Origin: Cocos nucifera
Lineage: Eukaryota; Streptophyta; Magnoliopsida; Arecales; Arecaceae
Length of the DNA stretch: 64,000 bases
Assembly (NCBI GenBank): GCA_006176705.1
Contig: QRFJ01006390.1
Span: forward strand, 310,001-374,000
Reading direction: 5' to 3'
Positions 10,919-22,255 of this stretch are shown in pieces; position 1 is the stretch's first letter; every line of letters starts with the position of its first letter. The position numbers were made by a program, and so were the translations under genes. Under the pieces are notes generated by a model, which ran no database searches, was not told the DNA's origin, and saw only the letters and a list, made by a program, of their open reading frames with translations.

Positions 10919-13900
10919 GATGATGGTAAAACTTTGAGTATATACATAGAAATAAAATTTGATGCATTTTAATAAATTGGTTAGTATAAATCATGAAGTA
11001 ATAATATATATAAATATAAATGCACACTTTCTGAAGGCTCCCATTTAACTTAAATTTAGATTCATAGATTTTAAAAGACATTCAATAAGCTTCACGAAAT
11101 GTATTGTAGGCTCAAGCATAGCATATACTCAATAATTCTTCTCTCCCATTTTGATAACATCAAAAAACTCATAAAAAAAAATTATTAAAATCAACATCAA
11201 GATATTAAATTGAGAGATGTATCAAATTCATAAAGTTAAATCAAAAAAATTATCTCTCCTTTTTAAATAAATATTTTTTTAAAAATTAGCTTGCAGTCAA
11301 ATATTAAAGGCTCTTTTTCTTTTTGAATGAATATGACTTTTTAATCAGATTTTTAAATATGCACTTTTAAAATTTTAGAGGAATAGAGCTTTTCAAAAAA
11401 TTTGACCATGAAATCAAGCATAATATACACTTTAAGATTCAATCTTTTCTTTTCTTAAAAAAATTTAGTCAATTAAGTTTGGAAATAGTATATACCAAAA
11501 ATATATCAAGCAAAATAAAATAAATAATATCAAATTAAAGGATAGTCACATTTTTTAAATTCATTGCTTCGAGTAAAATTATTTTAATACAAATAATTCA
11601 TAAGGATTATATGATGCACATCAAGAATTCAGTATCAAATTCAAATTTTTAAATAAATTTTAAAATTTAGTTTAAAAATTTATTTATTGAAGTAAGAATA
11701 TATTTTTAATTTAATTTAACTCCTATCAATTGTCAAGAATAATCGTGCAAATCAAAATATGAAATCAACATATTAATGATACCATTTTAAGTAATTTTTA
11801 ATTATTGAAAATAAGTTATTTGTCTAAAACTATTTAAAATCAATAACACTTTAAATCAAGTAAATTAAACTGAATAAATATATAAAAGCATAAATTTAGA
11901 AGACTGTAAGTTTGATGGAAAGTTTAAAATCAATAAAGTTCAAAATAAGATAATTGATTGAAAATTTTAGATAAAAAATTTATTAATATTTTCAACCAAA
12001 TCAAATAAAAAAATATCTCTTCCTCTATTTTTTAGACTAATAGTTGGATTAATTTACTTTTCAATTTTTTTCCCTCTTTATTTCAAAATAAGTATATTTT
12101 AAATTTAGATTATCAAAATAATATATATATATATATATATATTCATTCTTTAGCATTATCTCCTCCTTTTCTTTCAAGTTAAGTGTCTTTAATTTGATAC
12201 CATATCAAACTTTAATTAATATCAATTTAGTAATTAATTCATCTTAAATGAATTCTTTTTCTTATTTTTATAAATAAAGATATTTTTAATTAAATAATCT
12301 TTTAAGATCAAATTATTTTTTTTAGTATTTTTTTTCTCTATTGCACATATTTAAAATAAGCATATTAAATTTTAAACAATCAATCATCAATCAAATAATC
12401 AGTCATAATCATGATATAGTAAAAAAAAATTTTTATGAAAATTTTGCATTCATTGATTTTAAAATACAATGTTTATAATAGGATGTCTTCAATCATGATA
12501 ACATCAAAATGATCAATCCATGTAAAGTATTTTTGAAATATTCATTGATCATTAGAAATGATGACATAATCAAATTAATTAAAGTATGAATTGATAAGTC
12601 AAAAAAATATAAATGTTTAAATCAAAGATGAACAAATCAAGTAATATGGGTGATTTCTTTTTAAGTTTAAAAATTATTTTTTTTAGCACAACTCAACCAA
12701 AATCAAATAAGATTGAGTTTAAGAAATATTTCTCTCTCATTTAAAAAATATAATTTCAATAGTATTTTTTTTCTCAAAACTATAGATTCAAAAAGAAATA
12801 TTTTTCAAATTTAGTTCAAGGAATAGCTTTAAGCTTTAAAAATCCAAGATAAATAGTTTCTTTTAAAACTAAGAATTTGGATATATCATAATTTTTTTTA
12901 AAAAAAAATATCACTTTCTTTTCTTAAGTAGTATCAATCAATTTAAAGCATAAAGGTGCCAATCTTATAATTTATTTAAGATATAATATTAAAAATATAT
13001 TCATGCAAACCAGATTATATGTAAGGATATTTTATTCTTTTGTTAAAGATAAACTAATAGAATATAAGATAATAATGATCTATTTGATATCAATCGTTGA
13101 AGTTTTTGATCGAAAAAGATGAATTAATTTAAATTCAGATCAAATTATCTTAATAAGTTAATTTAAATTGATATCAATAAATCATACAAAATAAATCATA
13201 TAAAAATATTTTATTTTAACTTAGGTTTTTTTTTCATAAGAAATATAATACATTGAGTTCAAAAAAGATATCAAATATTTATAATTTATCTTAAATAATA
13301 TCATATTAAAATTATAGCTATGCAAACTTAGATTTAAGATAAAGATTTTTTTTTTTGCTAAAAGATAAAGCATTAGAGCACTAGGTAATGATGTACTAAT
13401 TGATAGTAATTATAAAAATTTTGATACTAAGAGTTTTGAAGTTCAAACCAAATAATAATTATCTTGATATCAATTGAACTAAAACTCAGATCAAATAAAA
13501 CTTTTTTTAAAAAATTTGATGCCACTAAAATACTAAAGTAAATTAATTTTTAAATTTATCCACTAAAAGTAAGTTCTACTTAATATCAATAGAACTAAAA
13601 TTCAGATCAATTAATGATTTATTTAAAAGTTTGATATCACTTAAAGATTAAGAAAAATAAATTTATAAATTCAGCTTCATACTAGATATTTCAAAATTGC
13701 AACTTTCCAAAAAAAAAATTTAATACCAATTATTTTAGTTTTGAAGTGATAATGCTACATTGATTTAAATCAAATAATTTTAAAAATTTAAAATAATAAA
13801 TTAATTTAAATTGATATCAGCAAATTATTCAAGTCAAATTATGAACATATTTTTTATCATTCTTTGAAAGATTATTTCATCCCTTTTCTTATGAAATACC

Positions 13901-14979
13901 AGATAGTTAAGTTTAGAAAAGGTGTGAACTTCTTGGATTTATCTCAAGTGATGCAATATCAAAAATTTAAATTTGAGATAAAGATTTTTTTAAAAATATT
14001 TATCAAAAGATAAATCAATAAAATATAAGATAAATTATAAGCTATCTAATATCAATTGAACAAAACTAAAGTTCTCTTTAAATATTTGGCTTAAAAGCAA
14101 ATGACAGCTTTCTTAAAATATTTTGCAAGATATCAACTTCAAAAGATTAAAGAAGGATATTTTTCATATTTAATTTTCAAAATTAATCAATGAATGTTCA
14201 TAAATTCTCTTTCAAGATCAAAAAAAAGGCGCGCAATCAAATCAATGATTAAGAAAGATTTTCACATCAATTTAAGAGATCAAAAAATTAATCAATTGGA
14301 GGGTTTCAATAATCAAATTAAATAAGATCAAATCAAGAGGAAACAAGATGAAGAGTTTATAAGTTTAGTTCAACTAAAAAGTTTTAAAATCGTTAGGGGT
14401 CAACCTATGATGCAATATAAATTAATACTTTATGCACTTGATCTTTTATGATTAAATGTCTTGTATTCAAGTACTTAGGTTATGCAATTTTTTAGGAGAC
14501 TTTTAATATTTAAATATTTTATGGGAGAATATCAAAAACTAGTTTCATTTTAATATTTTGTAATCAAATGAATTTATAGATAATTAAACTTCTTTTAATT
14601 TAAGTTTCTTAATAGCAAAATTGATATAGAAAAGCTTAAATATTATGCTAAATTTTAAAATAATTTCTATTCATATCATAATATGATACTTAGAGAAAAG
14701 CATATTGACCTCTTAAAATCAAAGTATTTAAATCATCAAAATCAATCAATCATACCAGTATTACTAATATATAAAAAAAATTTCAAGCAAATAAACATAA
14801 CATAAACCATATTAAAGATAATAATTTTAATCAAAATAACTTTAATAGTCGTTGATGGTATGATGTGAGAAGGGTTTAGATTTTACCAACATCATCGCCC
14901 ATCCAATTTTATTTTCAAGGCATCCCACCACAAGATTTTTTTTATTTTATTCCATTGGATTCTTGGCGTACCTGTAAAA
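10919..14979 (-). other. AT-rich non-coding interior of the copia element, with degenerate long repeats
   Basis: About 4 kb lies between the end of gag and the 3' LTR with no protease, integrase, RT or RNase H motif in any frame I could read. The sequence is AT-rich. Related blocks at about 12940-13180, 13210-13490 and 13880-14080 share phrases such as GATATCAATTGAAC, ATTCAGATCAA and AGATAAAGATTTTTTT. This suggests an old tandem repeat of a few hundred bases that has drifted. A TA microsatellite lies at about 12119-12141. SIRE-type elements are known to carry long non-coding 3' regions, but pol would normally precede it. Confidence 0.6.
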
Positions 14980-16201
14980 TCACTTCATAATTGTTAGTAC
15001 CCAAGTCATCTTGGATCCATAGGAGTTAGTATTCAAGATTTTTTTTAGAATTCAAATTTGTTTAATAGAAGTTTGGCCATTTTTTTTAATATTACATTCA
15101 AAAATTTTATGGCCAATCTTATTGCATTTAAAACACTTAATTGAGTGCTTTTTAGTTGAAGTTTTGTTGAGCATGTTTTTGACAAATTTTTATTTTCTTT
15201 CTGAATTATAACTAATTCTAGATTTGTCAAAATTAGTTCTTTGATAATTTAAAATGGCTTGAAGATTTTGAGATCCAATTGTAAACTTTTGAAGCATAGA
15301 CTTCAAGCTTTCAATCATTTTTTTTAATTTGATATTTTTTTCTAAAAAAGATTTTTTAGATTTATTCTTTTTTTTAGCCAAAAATCTTAGTTTATTAAGT
15401 TCTTTCAATTTAAGATTTTCTTTAATCATAGATTTTACAGATTTTGAAAATCTTTCTTTTTTTTTAACTAAAAAATTTTCAAATTTAACTATCTTTTCTT
15501 TTTTCTTAGTTAGAGTTTCAATTTATTTCAAAAAATCTTTCTTTTTATTGGCCATATTTTTCATCTTTTTCAATAGATCTTTTTCACTCAAAATTTTAAC
15601 TTTCTCTTCAGCCAAACATAGGTTAGATTTTCTAAGCTCTTTATTTTGTAGTCTTACTATTTTATGTTCATCTATTAACTCATTAAAGATTTCATATAAT
15701 TCATTAAAAGTATATTTAGAGAAGTGTTCATGATATACCTCAATATTTTGAGCCATGAGGCAATAATTTGCTATACCATCCTCCTCTCTCTCATTCTTTC
15801 TTTGACTTGCTCTCCATTAATCATTGTTCTCTTTCTTCTGTGTTTCTTCTTTTTATCTTTATAAGTCATGAGACATAGGTTGGGATGAGCTTTTTTTTCT
15901 TTATGGGAGCTTGATTTTTCTTTTTGATTGGCTTCCTCAAAGATTATTTTCAATTTCTTCCAAATATGTTTAGCTAAAATACAAGAAGAAATTATATTAA
16001 ATACATTTATGTCTAATGAACAATAAAATAAATTCATTACCTTAGCATTCATTTGAATCATTTCTTTATCATGAATCAATGCATTGGATGTGTGTAGGCC
16101 ATTGATTATAATTGCCTATAAATTATAGTCATGTGCTTGTATAATATTTTCATTCTAGCCTTCCAAGTATAATTAGATCTATTAAGCATTGGAATTCTAT
16201 C

Positions 16202-17453
16202 TGTTGGGGATAAACCCTGCTCCTACCGAAGTCCAGTCTGATGCTCAGCCTAATACAACCGATAGTCATGGAAGAGCTTCAGCGGTCGAGTCTTAGTTGA
16301 ATCTCTTCAACTGATCGAACTCCCCAGCGATCGAGTCTTAGTCGAACTCCTTCAGTCGACCAAACTTCTCAACGGTCGAGCCCCTTCCAAACTCTCCAAT
16401 GATCAAATCTTAGTCGAACTCCTTCAGCCGATTGAACTTCTCAATGGTCGAGCTCCTTCCAAACTCCCCAGCGATTGAGTCTTAGCCAAATCCTTTCAAC
16501 CGATCGAACTTCTCAACGGTCGAACTCCAGTCAGACTCCTACGGTAGCCGAACTCCCTCCGAGGTTCTCAACGGTCGAGCTCCAGCTGAACTTCTTAGTA
16601 GTCGAGCTCTGACCGAACTCCTCAGCGATCGAGTCCTAGCCGAACTTCTTTCAGATCGCTCCTGTAATTAAATTTCTTCAGGAGCTGAACTCCTTCCAAA
16701 TCGCTCCTGCAGTCGGATTTCTCCAAGAGCCAAACTTCTTTCAGAATTCTTCTTCAACCAGATTCCTCCAGGATCCAAACTTCTTTTGGATTGCTCTTGC
16801 AGACAGACTCCTCCGGGAGTCGAACTTCTTCCAAATATCTCCTTCGATCGAACTCCTCCCGGATGATCCCCTCTAGACTTATCTTCCTTAGGAGTTCGAG
16901 CTCCCCTGAAATGGATATACATCGAGGTTCTTCACCTACAGCTGTTGAACCTCGGTGGTATGGCCGCCACTACCAGTTTGACGGCATCTTTTCTTCGTAA
17001 TATCCTTCATGCGGTCCATGATCGGACGATATGACCACCATTACTGGTGACACCACTTTTTTCATAACCAGCCTCATGCAGCCCACGATCGGATGACATG
17101 GTCGCCACTACCAGTCTGATGATACCACTCTCTCCATATCAAACTCCATACGATCTAGAGCAGCCCGCTACCAGATGGTATGGTCGTCACCATCATTCAA
17201 GCTCCGTCTATAAAAGAAATCCTCAAGATATATTTTCTCTAAGCTCTCCTCTCCCCTTTAAAGCTCTAAGCTCACTTCTCATTCCTGAGCACTCCATTTC
17301 TATTGGCTAGAAGAGCTGACTTGATCATCGGAGGATCCCATCGGAGCCACTACCACCGACTCTGGATGGAACTTTATTTTGTAGGTCACCGACAGCAATC
17401 TCGTCATCCTCTACTCCAGTTCGATCCGGCGTCAACTAAATTCTGCACCAACA
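16202..17453 (+). repeat. 5' LTR of the nested element (1.25 kb)
   Basis: It starts TGTTGGGGATAAACCC and ends GCACCAACA. Short CGAACTCC/GTCGAGTC-type degenerate repeats fill the first two thirds. A TATA box TATAAAAG lies at 17209-17216. Confidence 0.9.
17209..17216 (+). promoter_or_regulatory. TATA box in the 5' LTR
   Basis: TATAAAAG, preceded by GCTCCGTC. The same context carries TATAAAGG at 1881-1888 and TATAAAAA at 21909-21916 in the other LTRs of the family. Confidence 0.6.
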
Positions 17454-17473
17454 GAATTGGCGCTAGAAGAAGG
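17454..17473 (+). promoter_or_regulatory. Primer-binding site of the nested element
   Basis: GAATTGGCGCTAGAAGAAGG starts directly after the LTR's ...CAACA. The TTGGCGC core at this position is typical of plant Ty3/gypsy primer sites. I do not assign the tRNA. Confidence 0.65.
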
Positions 17474-17585
17474 ATCCTCTATTCTTGAGATTTTCTTATT
17501 CTTAAAGGAGTGCTCAGCGATGATCTCTCTCTTCCCTCTTTAGAGATCTCCCTTCTTCCTCTCTAGAGTTCTTTCTCGAGAGAAA

Positions 17586-19195
17586 ATGCCTCCCAAGAGA
17601 GCTTCGACCCGATAATCGACGGTCTTCATGACCCGATCCCATCTAGATCCATCTGCTCCCGCTTCAACCCCGGCAATCAAGTTTCATCTGTAGCCACGGT
17701 AGATGCGGGGTAGTTCAACCTATTGGTCTAGCAGGTTCATGATCTCACCGAGAGGATGCAGGTCATGCGGCAGCCTCCAGTGGTGACTCCATCAGAAAGT
17801 CCACCATCAGGATGTCGAGAATCAACCCCAAGAAAGAGTACTCAGATTAGCATACTCGTCGCCCTTAGAAAGAGAAAACAGAGAGTAGAGGATTCATATT
17901 TGGATCATGGTTCTCCTCTGAAGGAGACCTTCTCCATTTGTAGCTGGAAGCTCCCTAAGATCTGCAACCAAGACGACGCCCTCGATCACAGACTGTGGGA
18001 GATGGACCGATGGATCAAGAAACTCCACCATGTCACCTCAGCTCGTTATGACGACGTCCGCATCGATCCCTCCTTCTCTTTTCGAATTATGCAAGAGCCC
18101 ATTCTGTCGAATTTTAAGCTTCCTCAATTTGAAAGCTACAATGAAACCTCTAATCTAGTTGATCATCTAGAGGCCTTCTGGAGCATGATGCTACTCCATG
18201 GTGCACCAGATGCCATATTGTGCCGAGCCTTCCCATCTATCTTAAAGAGAGTAGCAAAAAATTGGTACTCGATGTTAAAGCTAGGTATGATTTTTTTTTT
18301 TAACTAGATGAGTCATCAGTTTATGGCTCACTTCGTCAGTAGCCGACGCCCACGTCGGAGTTTGGATTTTTTGATGAATATCAAGTAGAAGGAGGAGGAA
18401 TCCATCCAAGCTTATATCACACGATTTAATGCTGTGGCATTGAAGGTCCGGGACCTGGACCAGTCTATTGCGATGGCCACACTTAAGGATGGCCTTCAGA
18501 AGAATGATTTACTGTTCTTCCTAGAGAAGAAGTATCCCAGGGACTTCGTCGATCTACTGGCTCGGGCCGAGGGATATGTCCGTACGGAAGAATCCCTCAA
18601 GTTAAAGGATGAAGAAGCCTTAGGAGAGCGGCGGACGGACGAGTATAATAGATCCACCATCGATGGAGGGTCGAGTAAAGTTCGACCGCGCTCATGGACT
18701 CCCCTCGGACGTAAGCGAGCCTGAATTCCTCAAGCTCGTCATCAAGGAAGCTCCGACAGAAGGGCGCGAAGAAGTCCTCCTCTCGAAAGGTTCCATAATT
18801 ATGCCCCCTTCAATGCTCCTAAAGCTCAAGTTCTGATGAAAATTAAGAACCAGCTACCAAGATCAGAAGAATTACGATCTCTTCCAAATAAGCACGATCG
18901 AAGTAAGTATTGCCTCTACCATCGTGACCACAGTCATGATACTAAAGAGTGCATTCAGCTCCAAGATAAAATCGAAGAGCTCATTAGGAGAGGCTGACTA
19001 GGTCGGTTCCTCAGACGCCAATCTGAAGCAGAAGAAGATCGGTCAAGGGTGCTGCCATAGCCAGAACCACCAATGATGGAGGAACAACAAAAAGGTCGAT
19101 CCCCTCCCATATCATTGATGCCACATCTAGGAGGAGCTTGGTACTTCGACAATCCATCATCTCCTAACTTCAAAGCCAAGAGAAGCTTGCTCTAA
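17586..19195 (+). pseudogene. Tat-type gag with in-frame stops
   Basis: The region opens with MPPKRAST (ATG at 17586). After an early frame change it runs in one frame from 17756 to the stop at 19193-19195. The Retrotrans_gag core is at about 18075-18290 (ILSNFKLPQFESYNETSN, then a VAKNWYS segment) and continues at 18320-18600. An arginine-rich part follows. A knuckle of C-x2-H-x4-H-x4-C type (CLYHRDHSHDTKEC) lies at 18911-18952. In-frame stops lie after LGMIFFFN (18305-18307), after NIK, after GRKRA and after RRG. Gag would coat the RNA; protease would normally follow but does not. The stops look like point changes rather than rearrangements. Confidence 0.8.
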
Positions 19196-19461
19196 ATTGA
19201 GAAGGTTAGTATAAGATAGAGGAGGTCATCTGGCTCGAGACTTACTGCCTGAAGGAACTCAGAGGAACAATGCTCTCATGACCCTGAAACATAAAAAATT
19301 TGGGGATGCACTGTCAGTAACTTTCCTTCAATAAAATTCTTTCATTTCAATAATATTGTTTCTTTGTGCAAAAACTATATAATGATAGAGAAGAAGCAGT
19401 CAATAATGGCCGTATTAGGAACAGGAGGAGCACCTCGTCCTAACATGAGCAGATCGAAGTC

Positions 19462-21035
19462 CTTCAACCTTGGCTAGAGATAAGATCTCTCTCGAGAGCC
19501 TGAGTCAACCTCGGTTAGAGATAAGATCTCTTCCAAGCGATCGAGCCAATCTCGATCAGAGATAAGATCTCTTTCGAGCGACCGAGTCAACCTCGATCAG
19601 AGATAAGATCTCTTCCGAGCGATCGAGCCAACCTCGACTGTAGGAGATAAGATCTCTCCCGAGCTTCAATCTCAGCTAGAGATAAGATCTCTTCCGAGCA
19701 CCCAAGTCATCCTCGGCTAGAGATAAGATCTCTCCCAAGTGATCGAGTCAATCTCAGCTAGAGATAAGATCTCTTCCGAGCGACCAAGCCAACCTCGGCT
19801 GCAGGAGATAAGATATCCTCCGAGATTCAACCTTGGCTAAAGATAAGATCTCTTTCGAGCGATCGAATCAGTCTCAGCTAGAGATAAGATCTCTTCCGAG
19901 CGACCGAGTCAACCTCGACAGGAGATAAGATCTCCTCTGAGCTTCAACCTTGACTGTAGGAGATAAGATCTTCCCCAAGCTTCAATCTCGGCTAGAGATA
20001 AGATCTCTTTCGAGCATCCGAGTCAACCTCGACTACAGGAGATAAGATCTCTCCCGAGCGATCGAACCAATCATGACTGTAGGAGATAAGATCTCCTCCA
20101 AGCTTTAATCTCGATCAGAGATAAGATCTCTCCCGAGTGATCGAGTCAACCTTGGCTAGAGATAAGATCTCTCCCGAGCGATCGAGCCAACCTCAGCTGT
20201 AGGAGATAAGATCTCCTCCGAGCTTCAACCTCGGTCAGAGATAAGATCTCTCCCGAGCGATCGAATCAATCTTGGCTAGAGATAAAATCTCTTTCGAATG
20301 ATCGAGTCAACCTCGGCTAGAGATAAGATCTCCTCCGAGCTTCAACCTCGACTAGAGATAAGATTTCTTCCGAGCGCCCGAGTTAACCTCGGCTAGAGAG
20401 ATAAGATCTCTCCTGAGCGATCGAGCTAACCTCGACTGCAGAAGATAAGATCTCCCCTGAGCTTCAACCTCGATCAGAAATAAGATCTCTCCCGAGCGAC
20501 TAAGTCAACCTTGGTTAGAGATAAGATCTCTCCTGAGCGACCGAGCCAACCTCGGCTACACGAGATGAGATCTCTCTTGAGCTTCAATCTCGATCAAAAA
20601 TAAGATCTCTCTCGAGCGTCCGAGTCAACCTCAGTCAGAGATAAGATCTCTCCCAAGGGCCCAAGCCAACCTTGGCTAGAGATAAGATCTCTCCTGAGCG
20701 ATCGAGCCAACCTCGGCTAGAGATAATATCTCTCCTAAGTAGCCAACCTCGGCTGCAGAAGATAAGATCTCCCCCAAGCTTCAATCTTGGTCAGAGATAA
20801 AATCTCTTCTGAGCGATCGAGTCAACCTCGACTGCAGGAGATAAGATCTCTTAAGTGATCGAGCTTCAACCTCAATCAGAGATAAGATCTCTTCCGAGCG
20901 ACCGAGCCAACCTTGACTAGAGATAAGATTTCTCCTAAGCAACCGAGCCAACCTCGACCAAAGATAAGATCTCTTCCGAGCGACCGAGCTTCAACCTCGA
21001 CTAGAGATAAGATCTCTCCCGAGCTTTAATCTGAA
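19462..21035 (+). repeat. Large tandem array of ~40-bp AGATCT units (about 1.6 kb)
   Basis: By length this is roughly 35-40 degenerate copies of a unit combining GAGATAAGATCTCTCCCGAG, CGATCGAG and CCAACCTCGGC. An optional GCAGGA insertion gives two length classes. It lies between gag and the polypurine tract, as in the element at 1-2136. Most units keep AGATCT. No long reading frame runs through it. Confidence 0.85.
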
Positions 21036-21106
21036 CTGGCGTAGAGCCCTGAAGAGGACTTTGGCAGTCACCTTTTTTGTACTCTCTTCCTTTGAGTTTC
21101 AAACTC

Positions 21107-21125
21107 AAAAGTGGGAGGAAACTAT
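21107..21125 (+). promoter_or_regulatory. Polypurine tract of the nested element
   Basis: AAAGTGGGAGGAAACTAT lies immediately upstream of the 3' LTR. Confidence 0.65.
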
Positions 21126-22139
21126 TGTTGGGGATAAACCGCGCTCCTACCAAAGTCCAGTCTGATGCTCAGTCTAATGCAATCGATAGTCATGGAAGAG
21201 CTTCAACGGTCGAGTCTTAGTCGAATTTCTTCAACTGACCGAACTCTCCAACGATCGAGTCTTAGCCAAACTCCTTCAACTGGCTGAACTCCTCAGCAGT
21301 CAAGCCCCTTCTAAACTCTCTAGCGATCGAGTCTTAGCCAAACTCCTTCAATCGATCAAACTCCTCAGCGGTCGAGCCCCTTCCGAACTCTCCAGCGATC
21401 GAGTCTTAGTCGAATCCTTTCAACCGATCGAACTTCTCAGCGATCGAGCTCCAGTCAGACTCCTATGATAGTTGAACTCCCTCCGACGTCCTTAGCGATC
21501 GAGCCTCGATCGAACTTCTTAGTGGTCGAGCCTTGGTCGAACTCCTCAGCGATTGAGCCCTAGCCGAACTCCTTTTGGATCGCTCCTATAGTCGGACTCC
21601 TCCAAGAGTTGGACTTCTTTCAGAATTATTCTTCAACTAGATTCCTTCAGGAGCCGAACTCCTTTTGAATCGCAGTCTGGCAGCACCTTTTCCTCCATAA
21701 TAAGCTCCATATGGCCCACGATCGGATGACATGGCCACCACTACTGGCAACACCACTCTCTCCGTAATCAGCCCCATGTAGCCCACGATCAAATGACATG
21801 GCCGTCACTACTAGCCTGGTGACACCACTCTCTCCGTACTGAATCCCATGCAGCCTAGAGCGGTCCGCTACTAAACGGTATGGTCGTCACCATCATTCAA
21901 GCTCCATCTATAAAAAGAACCCTTCAGATATATTTTCTCTAAGCTCTCATCTCTCCTCTAAAGCTCTAAGCTCACTTCTCATTCCTGAGCACTCCATTTC
22001 TGTTGGTCGAAGAGCTGACTTGATCGTCGGAGCCACCACCACCGACTTCGGATAAAACTTTATTTTGTAGATCATCGATGGCGACCTCGTCCTCCTCCAC
22101 TTCAGCTCGATCCGGCATCAACCAAATTCTACACCAACA
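21126..22139 (+). repeat. 3' LTR of the nested element (1.01 kb)
   Basis: Direct repeat of 16202-17453 with the same start (TGTTGGGGATAAACC) and end (ACACCAACA). It is about 240 bp shorter, mainly through loss of part of the central repeat-rich segment. Confidence 0.9.
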
Positions 22140-22238
22140 CTATCTATGAAATGGCCTTCCTTAAAAATTAATTCCATTTTGGATTGCTAAGATCCTTGGC
22201 TTTTGACAGTTAGGTCAATAATTAATAATAGAGCACCC

Positions 22239-22250
22239 GCTCTGATACTA
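22239..22250 (-). promoter_or_regulatory. Primer-binding site of the copia element
   Basis: The minus strand reads TAGTATCAGAGC, one base from TGGTATCAGAGC, the initiator Met tRNA complement used by most plant copia elements. It lies five bases inside the right-hand LTR, which makes that LTR the 5' one. Confidence 0.8.
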
Positions 22251-22255
22251 CTTAT

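Larger units (their letters stand above)
16202..22139 (+). mobile_element. Complete Tat-like Ty3/gypsy-type retrotransposon with gag but no pol (5.9 kb)
   Basis: It is bounded by LTRs at 16202-17453 and 21126-22139 and by a perfect 5-bp target duplication CTATC (16197-16201 and 22140-22144). It sits inside the copia gag, and removing it with one CTATC rejoins that gag. Inside are a primer-binding site, one gag reading frame with several stops, a single partial minisatellite unit, a 1.6-kb tandem array and a polypurine tract. No protease, RT, RNase H or integrase is present: gag ends near 19195 and the array starts near 19462. It is therefore a gag-only (TR-GAG-like) element that needs enzymes from a relative. 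Confidence 0.88.
14980..22177 (-). pseudogene. Copia-type gag, split by the nested element and frameshifted
   Basis: The start is an ATG at 22175-22177. After 38 bases the gag is interrupted by the Tat-like insertion and resumes at 16201. The resumed part reads NYTWKARMKI, then FYCSLDINVFNIISSC and AKHIWKKLKIIFEEA: the Retrotran_gag_2/UBN2-like core of SIRE-type copia gag proteins. A long lysine-rich, coiled-coil-like part follows (about 15750-15190). The CCHC zinc knuckle CFKCNKIGHKIFEC, with spacing C-x2-C-x4-H-x4-C, is at 15094-15135. The tail ends in a WV-containing motif typical of this lineage and stops at 14980-14982. Frames change several times between these blocks, so it is not translatable as it stands. 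In life it would form the particle that packages element RNA. Confidence 0.75.

Noticed and set aside
15329..15733. 134-codon plus-strand open frame, Phe/Leu/Ser-rich, membrane-like
   Set aside because: It is the antisense shadow of the lysine-rich coiled-coil part of the copia gag.
19462..21035. Array of regular short repeats considered as a CRISPR array
   Set aside because: Units are contiguous and degenerate with no unique spacers, lie inside an LTR retrotransposon, and the genome is eukaryotic.
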